Source of the DNA: Bacillota bacterium
GTDB lineage: Bacteria > Bacillota > Clostridia > Peptostreptococcales > Acidaminobacteraceae
NCBI GenBank assembly: GCA_030529205.1
Contig: JAUMXJ010000022.1
Location: 1-11,023 of the forward strand
Length of the DNA stretch: 11,023 bases
Direction of reading: 5' to 3'
The first letter of the stretch is position 1; every line of letters begins with the position of its first letter. The notes beneath the pieces were generated by a model that was not told where the DNA came from, ran no database searches, and worked only from the letters and a program-made list of their open reading frames with translations. Position numbers and translations under genes: made by a program. This document shows positions 1-5,568 of the stretch, one piece after another.

Positions 1-153
1 CGTCTCGCCCAGACGGACTCCGCCTCCGATCATGTAGTAGTAAGGTTCTGCAGCGGACTCGACAAACAGCATTTTGTCGTTGTGAATCAGGAACCCTCCT
101 GTTCTAAGACGAAACCAATCATTCTCCAGCTGAAATCCACAATCCTTCTTCAT
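1..153 (-). CDS. Nudix hydrolase, N-terminal part (runs off left edge)
   Basis: Fifty-one codons are visible from an ATG at 153 to the window edge, with a GAGG ribosome binding site about ten bases upstream. The protein starts MKKDCGFQLENDWFRLRTGG and continues with a hydrophobic strand (FLIHNDKMLFVES), then YYYMIGGGVRLGET. The last part fits the opening of the Nudix box (G-x5-E, here G44 to E50); the catalytic REUxEExGU half lies beyond the edge. Nudix enzymes hydrolyse nucleoside diphosphates linked to another group, using Mg2+ bound by the glutamates of that box. The substrate cannot be told from this fragment. It is divergent from the TRAP operon. The family call rests on about 50 residues but the fold pattern is typical, so I am fairly sure of the family and not of the substrate. 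Confidence 0.8.
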   Translation of the reverse strand, partial: MKKDCGFQLENDWFRLRTGGFLIHNDKMLFVESAAEPYYYMIGGGVRLGET

Positions 154-255
154 ATTTTCGCTTTCCTCACTCTTTTTTCCTCTACCACAGACATCTTTGT
201 GAACGTCGCCGGTATCCACGCCTCTCAGCCCCCTATTTCCTATGGGCGCTCAAGG

Positions 256-283
256 AGTATATCTTACCACAATGCAAGCGCAA
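256..283 (-). promoter_or_regulatory. Candidate promoter of the Nudix gene
   Basis: Read on the minus strand, TTGCGC (283-278) is followed after 16 bases by TATACT (261-256). This is a fair sigma-70 type match, and would start transcription near 249. It is a pattern match only. Confidence 0.4.
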
Positions 284-324
284 GTTCCCAAAATACTTGA
301 TACATACTATTTATATTTTATTCA

Positions 325-330
325 TATAAT
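325..330 (+). promoter_or_regulatory. Candidate -10 element of the TRAP operon
   Basis: A perfect TATAAT lies in the AT-rich stretch upstream of the binding-protein gene. The nearest -35-like hexamer, TTGATA at 297-302, is 22 bases away, which is too far for a standard promoter. The -35 is therefore weak or absent, which would fit an activator-dependent promoter. The start would fall near 337, giving a leader of about 115 bases. Confidence 0.35.
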
Positions 331-376
331 GGTAAAATAGCCCGTAATAGATGTACTTCTATCTATGATTTGTTCC

Positions 377-398
377 AATCCGGATCGATATCCGAATT
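377..398. promoter_or_regulatory. Imperfect palindrome, possible operator of the TRAP operon
   Basis: Half-sites AATcCGGAT and ATCCGaATT face each other across a four-base centre; 8 of 11 base pairs match. It lies downstream of the candidate -10 and upstream of the ribosome binding site, a place where a dimeric repressor could block transcription. No regulator gene is in the window. Confidence 0.35.
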
Positions 399-453
399 AT
401 TCGCTTGAATAAACTATAGGTGGCAGTGCAAAAACGACACAAAGGAGAGGTAT

Positions 454-1488
454 ATGAAAAAATTAGTCTCTATGCTGCTTGTAGCATCACTGCTCTTGGT
501 TCTGGTCTCTTGCGGAGACGGCGGAAAAACAGGAGGCTCCGATACGACAAACGCTTCGGCTGCCGGTCAGTCCAATGCGGCCGAAGAGCCGAAGTTCACA
601 GGTTCTTTCTACATGGGAACGGGATCCGCAACAGGAAACTACTACAGTTTCGGATCTGCACTTACAAGCGTCGTCAACAGGGTCACAGGCGCCAACATCA
701 CGGTCAACTCTACGGGCGGCTCGACCGAAAATGCACGTTTGCTCGGAACAAAAGATCAGGAGTTCGCACTCATTCAGTCGGACGTATTCAACTATGCACA
801 AACCGGAACGGAATTGTTCGAAGGGACTCCGATTACAAACTTCAAAGCGATTACCGCATGCTACCCTGAAATGGTGCAAATCGTAGTCAGAAAAGATGCC
901 AATATCAATACCGTCACCGATTTGGCGGGAAAAAATGTATGTGTCGGCGCCGTCGGCTCGGGATATGAAGTGGCGGCAAGACAAATTCTCAGTGCATACA
1001 ATATGAGCTATGATGATATCAATGAGACCTTTGCCGATCAGGCTACCGCGAAAAACGGAATCCAGGACGGCACATTTGATGCCATGTTCCTCTGCTCGGG
1101 TTATCCGAACGGAAACGTCACGGAGCTTTCTCTGACTGGAAAAATCGAACTTCTCAGCATTGATCAGGAACATCTGGACATCCTGCTCAAGAACTATCCG
1201 TTCTATGCGACCTTTACAACCGAAACCGATGAGTACAATCTCGGACACAGCGTGACATCCGTTGCGGTAAAATGCATGGTGGTCTGCCTGGATTCATTCT
1301 CGGACGATGAAGTCTACGCTCTGACCAAGTCCATCTATGAGAATCTCGGCGATATCAGAGAGATCAACGGAAAAGCCAACTATATGAAGCTGGAGTCCGC
1401 ACTTGACGGTATTCCGAGCAATCTTCATCCCGGTGCCAGAAAATACTATGAAGAGAAAGGCATCAAAATTCCGGATCATCTGAAATAA
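454..1488 (+). CDS. TAXI-family TRAP transporter solute-binding lipoprotein
   Basis: The product (344 residues) captures a small organic acid outside the membrane and hands it to the TRAP permease encoded next. Residues 1-19 are a lipoprotein signal peptide with the lipobox LVSC; C20 would be lipidated. A Ser/Gly/Ala-rich linker follows, then the TAXI fold. GTGSATGNYY (55-64) and NSTGGSTENARLL (85-97) are hallmark segments of the TAXI family (TRAP-associated extracytoplasmic immunogenic protein). Length fits the family. The start is fixed by AAAGGAGAGG at 441-450, three bases before the ATG. The lipoprotein form fits a Gram-positive type envelope. Some TAXI proteins bind glutamate or related acids; the substrate here cannot be read from sequence. 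It is the first gene of a two-gene operon. Confidence 0.93.
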   Translation: MKKLVSMLLVASLLLVLVSCGDGGKTGGSDTTNASAAGQSNAAEEPKFTGSFYMGTGSATGNYYSFGSALTSVVNRVTGANITVNSTGGSTENARLLGTKDQEFALIQSDVFNYAQTGTELFEGTPITNFKAITACYPEMVQIVVRKDANINTVTDLAGKNVCVGAVGSGYEVAARQILSAYNMSYDDINETFADQATAKNGIQDGTFDAMFLCSGYPNGNVTELSLTGKIELLSIDQEHLDILLKNYPFYATFTTETDEYNLGHSVTSVAVKCMVVCLDSFSDDEVYALTKSIYENLGDIREINGKANYMKLESALDGIPSNLHPGARKYYEEKGIKIPDHLK

Positions 1489-1525
1489 TCGGGAATCATC
1501 GAAAATCATCAACAAACACGACTAC

Positions 1526-1554
1526 GCTGGCAGTGTAATACTGCCAGTATTTTT
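1526..1554 (+). terminator. Intercistronic hairpin between TRAP binding protein and permease
   Basis: CTGGCAGT (1527-1534) and ACTGCCAG (1540-1547) form a perfect 8-bp stem with a five-base loop, extendable by one G-U pair. A short T-rich tail (T5 at 1550-1554) follows. It sits in the 83-base gap between the two genes, just ahead of the permease ribosome binding site. It could act as a partial terminator or an mRNA 3' stabiliser, giving more binding protein than permease. Confidence 0.6.
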
Positions 1555-1571
1555 ACAAAGAAGGAGAAACA

Positions 1572-3512
1572 ATGATGTTTTTCAAAAAGAAAAAGAAAGG
1601 TGCTCCTGAAGAAATCGATTTATCTTCAATAGACAGAGAATCTAAATACAAGACTTTTTCGCCCAAGGGAGAAAGAATCATACAAATCATTCTGACTTGC
1701 TGGGCATTGTTCCAATTATACGCATCCATTTCCAACAAGGTACCGCTGCAGATTCTTCGCTACACCCACCTCGGACTGGCGATTTCTATGGCATTTATTC
1801 TATACCCTGCTGCAAAAAACTCGAGAAGAGACAGGCTGCCTTGGTATGATATCGCGCTCGCCGTCATTTTTGTGGCGGTCGCGGCTTACTTCATCATCAA
1901 CTACAAGCCGCTCCAATTCAGAGCCGGGGCTTATACGGCGCTCGATACCGCCATGGCGGCTGCGGGTGTGCTTCTTGTACTGATCGCCTGCTGGAGGGTG
2001 GTGGGACCGCCGATTGTCATCATTGCGTCCTGTTTCATCCTGTACGGCTTTGTCGGCAAGTACATGAGCGGATTCCTGCTCCACAGAGGCTTTGCACCGA
2101 AACGCATTATCACCCATCTCTTCATCACCACGGAAGGAGTAATCGGAAACCCTCTCGGCGTCTGCTCCACCTATATTTTCCTGTTCATTCTGTTCGGAGC
2201 TTTCCTTGAAAAAACAGGGATAGGCCAATTTTTTATCGATCTTGCCAACTCTCTTGCGGGAAGAGCCGCGGGAGGACCGGCAAAGGTTGCGGTCATGTCG
2301 TCCGCACTGCAGGGAACGGTTTCAGGTTCTTCGGTCGCCAACACGGTATCGACCGGTTCTTTCACCATCCCGATGATGAAACAGCTGGGATATGAGCCGG
2401 AATTCGCCGGTGCGGTGGAAGCTGCGGCTTCCACGGGAGGACAGATTATGCCTCCCGTCATGGGAAGCGCGGCGTTCCTGATTTCGGAGACCTGCGCGAT
2501 TCCGTACAGCCAACTCATGGTCATTGCCATTATTCCCGCATTCCTGTACTTTATGGGAATCTGGATTTCCGTACATCTCGAAGCGAAGCGCCTCGGATTG
2601 AAAGGCCTGTCGAAAGATCAACTTCCGAAACTCTTCCCTCTGATCAAAAGCAGAGGACATCTCATACTCCCGCTCGTCACCATCATCGTCCTGATGCTCC
2701 AAAATTTCACGATTACCAGGGCGGCGCTGATCGGCTGTGTGGTATGCATCATCATCCCGTTTGTGCGAAAGAGCACATGGGTTCCGTTTATGCAGATATT
2801 CAAAGCGCTTCCGCAGGCGTCGAAGAGCGTCATCTCCGTTGCAACCGCGTGTTCCACAGCCGGCATTATCATCGGGATGGTCACACTCACCGGTCTCGGT
2901 CAGAGAATCGGAGCGGGCATATTCGACCTGGTTGGGAACAATGTCTTCCTGGCACTCGTCTGCGCGATGTTCACATCGCTCATTCTCGGAATGGGCGTCT
3001 CCACGACATCCAACTACCTCATCACATCGACCATCGCGGCGCCTATCCTGGTAAAAGCGGGCATTCCGCTTCTGGCATCGCATATGTTCTGCTTCTACTT
3101 CGGTATTGTGGCGGATATCACACCGCCGGTCGCTCTGGCGGCTTATGCCGGCTCCGCGATTGCCAAGGGAAATGCGTTTAAGACGGGAGTAAATGCGACA
3201 AAACTTGCCATTGCCGCCTTCCTGATCCCGTATATGTTCGCTTTAAATCCGAAGATGATTATGATCGGAGGAACCTTCCTCGAAGCGCTTCCGATGATTC
3301 TGACTTCCGTCCTCGGATTGATCGGAATCGGGGGCGGATTCATCGGCTATCTGAACGGCCCGATGAGTATGCCGCTCAGACTCCTCTCCTTTGCGGGCGG
3401 ATTGTGCATGGTCATCCCGGGCTATTTCACCGACTTCATCGGTGCGGCGGCCATTGCGCTCGTCCTGATTATCGTTCGTCTGACAAACAAAAAAAGGGCG
3501 CATGCCCATTAA
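1572..3512 (+). CDS. TRAP transporter fused permease (4TM/12TM, TAXI type)
   Basis: This 646-residue integral membrane protein forms the transport channel of the TRAP system. It uses a sodium or proton gradient to move the substrate delivered by the binding protein. After a short basic N-terminus (FFKKKKKG) come hydrophobic segments for the small DctQ-like part, then the large DctM part. Diagnostic DctM segments are GSSVANTVSTGSF (252-264) and EAAASTGGQIMPPVMG (283-298), which line the substrate path and give the family its usual TRAP label. The second half repeats the pattern with GMGVSTTSNYL and DITPPVALAAYAG. Fusion of the small and large subunits is normal for TAXI-type systems. The ribosome binding site AAGGAG (1561-1566) is followed by two consecutive ATG codons; the second (1575) has the better spacing. 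Its stop codon lies on a short GGGC/GCCC hairpin. Confidence 0.94.
   Translation: MMFFKKKKKGAPEEIDLSSIDRESKYKTFSPKGERIIQIILTCWALFQLYASISNKVPLQILRYTHLGLAISMAFILYPAAKNSRRDRLPWYDIALAVIFVAVAAYFIINYKPLQFRAGAYTALDTAMAAAGVLLVLIACWRVVGPPIVIIASCFILYGFVGKYMSGFLLHRGFAPKRIITHLFITTEGVIGNPLGVCSTYIFLFILFGAFLEKTGIGQFFIDLANSLAGRAAGGPAKVAVMSSALQGTVSGSSVANTVSTGSFTIPMMKQLGYEPEFAGAVEAAASTGGQIMPPVMGSAAFLISETCAIPYSQLMVIAIIPAFLYFMGIWISVHLEAKRLGLKGLSKDQLPKLFPLIKSRGHLILPLVTIIVLMLQNFTITRAALIGCVVCIIIPFVRKSTWVPFMQIFKALPQASKSVISVATACSTAGIIIGMVTLTGLGQRIGAGIFDLVGNNVFLALVCAMFTSLILGMGVSTTSNYLITSTIAAPILVKAGIPLLASHMFCFYFGIVADITPPVALAAYAGSAIAKGNAFKTGVNATKLAIAAFLIPYMFALNPKMIMIGGTFLEALPMILTSVLGLIGIGGGFIGYLNGPMSMPLRLLSFAGGLCMVIPGYFTDFIGAAAIALVLIIVRLTNKKRAHAH
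3489..3507 (-). terminator. Possible terminator of the YcxB-like gene, within the permease 3' end
   Basis: On the minus strand a GGGC-ATGC-GCCC hairpin (3507-3496) is followed by seven Ts (3495-3489). The stem is only four G-C pairs, so it is weak. Position and T-run fit termination of the minus-strand gene ending at 3575. A second inverted repeat, TTCGGC/GCCGAA at 3517-3522 and 3534-3539, lies just ahead of it. Confidence 0.4.
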
Positions 3513-3574
3513 GATGTTCGGCTTTTATTGCACGCCGAAGATTTGAAAGACCGGTGCTGAAAAGCCAGGAACGA

Positions 3575-4102
3575 CTAGGAAAAACGCGTCCTGAACTTAT
3601 CGTTCAGCCTTGCCCTCAGATATTGTCTGAGGGCAATTTTTTCCTCCTTCGTCAGAGCGGAACCCGGTAAAATATACACTTCCGCGGGGGAGGTATAAAT
3701 CAGAAACATCGAACTGAGTTCGAACACATAGTACAACCGGTCCGTCCTGAAGCGCACATCCACCTTTCTTGCGGGAACGCGCACAGCCAGATGATTTTCA
3801 TCGACGGTCACATAAAAATCGACATTCAGAAAGTGTGCAGGAGATTTGATATACTTTTTGATGTTCTTCTCGGTTCCGGCAAACAAAATCAATCCCCAGA
3901 TCAAGTGCGCCGCTCCGATAAAGTAGACGAGGTAGTTCGGCTGCCCGAACCCTGCAAAATCCAGGAGTGCGTATCCGAGCGTGATGGCGATTGCGACAAA
4001 CATAATCAGAAACGGTCTTCTGTACCGGAGAAACAATCCGTAGTACGCCGCCTTCCGAAAATCGGAAACCGCGACTTTGTACCGAACATCAATCAAATTC
4101 AT
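3575..4102 (-). CDS. YcxB-like two-helix membrane protein
   Basis: The product (175 residues) has an N-terminal beta-type stretch (MNLIDVRYKVAVSDF), then two membrane segments at about 30-48 and 56-76. A cytoplasmic domain rich in beta strands follows (VDFYVTVDENHLAV, VDVRFRTDRLYYVFE, MFLIYTSPAEVYILPG), ending in a charged helix (TKEEKIALRQYLRARL). This order (FRKAAYY, two helices, then a PH-like domain) resembles YcxB-like proteins of Firmicutes, whose function is unknown. The start is supported by AAGGAGAG (4106-4113 on the minus strand). It is convergent with the TRAP permease and divergent from the first MgtC gene. Its last codons contain the TRAP operon terminator. The family call comes from overall pattern, so moderate confidence; that it is a real membrane protein is well supported. 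Confidence 0.75.
   Translation of the reverse strand: MNLIDVRYKVAVSDFRKAAYYGLFLRYRRPFLIMFVAIAITLGYALLDFAGFGQPNYLVYFIGAAHLIWGLILFAGTEKNIKKYIKSPAHFLNVDFYVTVDENHLAVRVPARKVDVRFRTDRLYYVFELSSMFLIYTSPAEVYILPGSALTKEEKIALRQYLRARLNDKFRTRFS
3610..3642 (+). terminator. Strong intrinsic terminator of the TRAP operon
   Basis: TTGCCCTCAGA (3610-3620) and TCTGAGGGCAA (3626-3636) make a perfect 11-bp stem with a five-base loop, followed by six Ts (3637-3642). It works only in the plus direction; no T-run follows on the minus strand. It lies about 100 bases after the permease stop codon and wholly inside the convergent gene, where it encodes residues 154-165. Confidence 0.9.
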
Positions 4103-4125
4103 ATACTCTCCTTTTCATAAACTAT

Positions 4126-4155
4126 ATTATAATGGATACACATGCCGGCAAACAA
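4126..4155 (-). promoter_or_regulatory. Promoter candidate for the YcxB-like gene
   Basis: On the minus strand TTGTTT (4155-4150) is followed after 18 bases by a perfect TATAAT (4131-4126). Transcription would start near 4119, just ahead of the AAGGAGAG ribosome binding site. The -35 lies in the leader of the divergent MgtC gene. Confidence 0.5.
4128..4133 (+). promoter_or_regulatory. Candidate -10 element of the mgtC pair
   Basis: A perfect TATAAT on the plus strand overlaps the minus-strand TATAAT; both come from the 8-bp palindrome ATTATAAT at 4126-4133. No good -35 is seen at the right distance. The start would be near 4140, ahead of the GGGAGG site at 4158-4163. This argues that the ATG at 4132, which lies in the -10 itself, is not the translation start. 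Confidence 0.45.
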
Positions 4156-4167
4156 GCGGGAGGTATT

Positions 4168-4881
4168 ATGATTTCTGAACTGGATTATTTCCGAGAACTC
4201 AATTTGGAATCCGTCGTGATACGATTGGTCCTCGCCATGCTCTTCGGCGGGATGATCGGAATCGAACGCGGAAAAAAAGGACGAGCGGCAGGATTTCGCA
4301 CCTACATGCTCGTATGCATCGGGGCAACCCTCAGCGGCATCCTCAGCCAGTACATCTTCGTCATGCTCGACACCGCATGGAAGGACATCGCAAGAATCCA
4401 CGGGCGCACCACCGACATCTCCCGCATCGGATCTCAGGTCATCGGAGGCGTCGGCTTCCTGGGTGCGGGAACCATTATGTTTACAAGCAAAAACGAAATC
4501 AAAGGATTGACGACCGCCGCCGGACTTTGGGCGTCCGCCTGTGTAGGCATTGCAATCGGTGCGGGTTTTTATGAAGCGGTTGCGCTCGCCTTTATTCTGA
4601 TTTCGTTGATTTTCAAAATTCTGCCGTCCATTGAACTCGCCATGATCAAAAACTCACAAGACATGAATCTCTTCCTCGAAATCGATTCTTCCAAAAGTCT
4701 GAGCGACATGATTCGCGCCTTAAAAAGTATCGGCGTTAAAATTACGGAGCTGAATATCACAAGAAAAGACCAACATCTCGGCATCGTCTGCTCCATCCGC
4801 CTGCAAGCCAAAATAAAGAGAGAGAGCGTCATATCCGGAATATCCGCAATCTCGGGTATTCTTCTGATTGAGGAGGTATAA
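4168..4881 (+). CDS. MgtC/SapB-family membrane protein, first copy
   Basis: The product (237 residues) has four to five membrane segments in its first 155 residues and a cytoplasmic ACT-like domain in the last 70. MgtC hallmarks are GGMIGIERGKKGRAAGFRT (27-45), GGVGFLGAGTIM (93-104) and KGLTTAAGLWASACVGI (112-128). The family includes the magnesium-starvation and virulence factor MgtC and many uncharacterised envelope proteins; MgtC itself is thought to affect ATP synthase and phosphate or magnesium balance rather than transport Mg2+. I chose the start at 4168 because GGGAGG (4158-4163) sits four bases upstream. An in-frame ATG at 4132 has no such site and overlaps the candidate -10. The gene is followed at once by a paralogue, suggesting a hetero-oligomer. 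Its magnesium link is family knowledge, not shown here. Confidence 0.92.
   Translation: MISELDYFRELNLESVVIRLVLAMLFGGMIGIERGKKGRAAGFRTYMLVCIGATLSGILSQYIFVMLDTAWKDIARIHGRTTDISRIGSQVIGGVGFLGAGTIMFTSKNEIKGLTTAAGLWASACVGIAIGAGFYEAVALAFILISLIFKILPSIELAMIKNSQDMNLFLEIDSSKSLSDMIRALKSIGVKITELNITRKDQHLGIVCSIRLQAKIKRESVISGISAISGILLIEEV
4870..4877 (+). promoter_or_regulatory. Ribosome binding site of the second mgtC-family gene, inside the first
   Basis: GAGGAGGT forms the last codons (Glu-Glu-Val) of the first gene. The stop codon ends at 4881 and the next ATG begins at 4882, so the two genes abut with no spare base. This indicates tight translational coupling. Confidence 0.85.
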
Positions 4882-5568
4882 ATGCTGCCATTGTTCGATT
4901 CCCTGCGCGACATCACCCTGCATTCCATGTCGATTCGCATGTTGCTCGCCGTCATCTGCGGCGGTCTCATCGGCATGGAACGCGAGATGAAACGCCGCCC
5001 GGCGGGCTTCCGCACACATATTCTGATCTGCCTCGGCGCATCCATGACGACGCTCACCGGAGAATTCCTGTTCCTCAATATGAAGTACAGCCTCGACATC
5101 ACCCGAATGGGTGCGTCCGTTGCGGTGGGCATGGGCTTCATCGGCGCTGGCACCATCATCGTCACCAGACACAGGAAAATAAAGGGGCTGACAACCGCGG
5201 CGGGACTGTGGACGGCTGCCATCGTCGGTCTTTCCGTCGGAGCGGGATTTTATGAAGGCGGAATCATAGCAACCCTTCTCATCCTCATGGCGGAACTTCT
5301 CCTTTCCAAGGTGGAGCATCGTCTGTTCTACAGAAGAAAAGAAATCAGCATCTTCGTGCGCTACCATCAAAAAGAACATTTCGACGGCATGATTCGGGCA
5401 CTGAAAGAAAAAGGAGTGACCGTCCTGAGTATGGAAGTCACTCCGAATACCGATGAGGATCGTCACTCCAATGCCATCTGCCAACTCTACATCGGCAGCA
5501 TCAAGGAGGATGAAATCGCCGATTGCGTATGCAGTCTCGAAGGAATCGACGACATCACCATTTACTAG
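4882..5568 (+). CDS. MgtC/SapB-family membrane protein, second copy
   Basis: This 228-residue paralogue of the preceding gene has the same plan: hydrophobic N-terminal two thirds and a C-terminal ACT-like domain from about residue 153. It carries GGLIGMEREMKRRPAGFRT (27-45), GMGFIGAGTIIVT (83-95) and KGLTTAAGLWTAAIVGL (101-117). The C-terminal halves of the two copies share the pattern MIRALKxxGV but otherwise diverge, so this is an old duplication and not an assembly artefact. Relative to the first copy it lacks a short insertion between the middle membrane segments (the IARIHGRTTD region of copy one). Its stop codon overlaps the stop of the convergent ABC gene in the sequence CTAG at 5565-5568. 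No plus-strand terminator is visible after it. Confidence 0.92.
   Translation: MLPLFDSLRDITLHSMSIRMLLAVICGGLIGMEREMKRRPAGFRTHILICLGASMTTLTGEFLFLNMKYSLDITRMGASVAVGMGFIGAGTIIVTRHRKIKGLTTAAGLWTAAIVGLSVGAGFYEGGIIATLLILMAELLLSKVEHRLFYRRKEISIFVRYHQKEHFDGMIRALKEKGVTVLSMEVTPNTDEDRHSNAICQLYIGSIKEDEIADCVCSLEGIDDITIY

Larger units (their letters stand above)
154..453. other. Divergent intergenic region (300 bases)
   Basis: No convincing gene lies here. It separates the minus-strand Nudix gene from the plus-strand TRAP operon. It holds a minus-strand promoter candidate near 256-283, a plus-strand TATAAT at 325-330 and an imperfect palindrome at 377-398. The stretch 290-340 is clearly AT-rich compared with the flanking genes. 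The Nudix leader would be about 95 bases long; I saw no recognisable riboswitch in it. Confidence 0.7.

Noticed and set aside
174..250. A GGGGGCTGAGAGG stretch followed by ATACC in the Nudix leader (minus strand), recalling a TPP riboswitch
   Set aside because: Only the first half resembles the thi-box. The conserved second half (CTGATC, GGxTAAT, CCAGCG and the closing GGGA) is not present, and a Nudix gene is not a typical partner.
487..1248. Minus-strand open frame (253 codons) opposite the TAXI protein
   Set aside because: Cys/Arg-rich low-quality sequence with no motif, opposite a well-supported lipoprotein gene.
1475..1510. Three ATCATC copies around the end of the TAXI gene
   Set aside because: Short, unevenly spaced and in AT-rich sequence; likely chance.
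2322..3083. Long open frame (253 codons) on the minus strand opposite the TRAP permease
   Set aside because: It is highly charged with no domain pattern and no good start signal. It mirrors the codon bias of the permease on the other strand.
4132..4167. Upstream ATG of the first MgtC-family gene (12 extra residues)
   Set aside because: It overlaps the candidate -10 element and lacks a ribosome binding site, whereas the ATG at 4168 has GGGAGG at good spacing.
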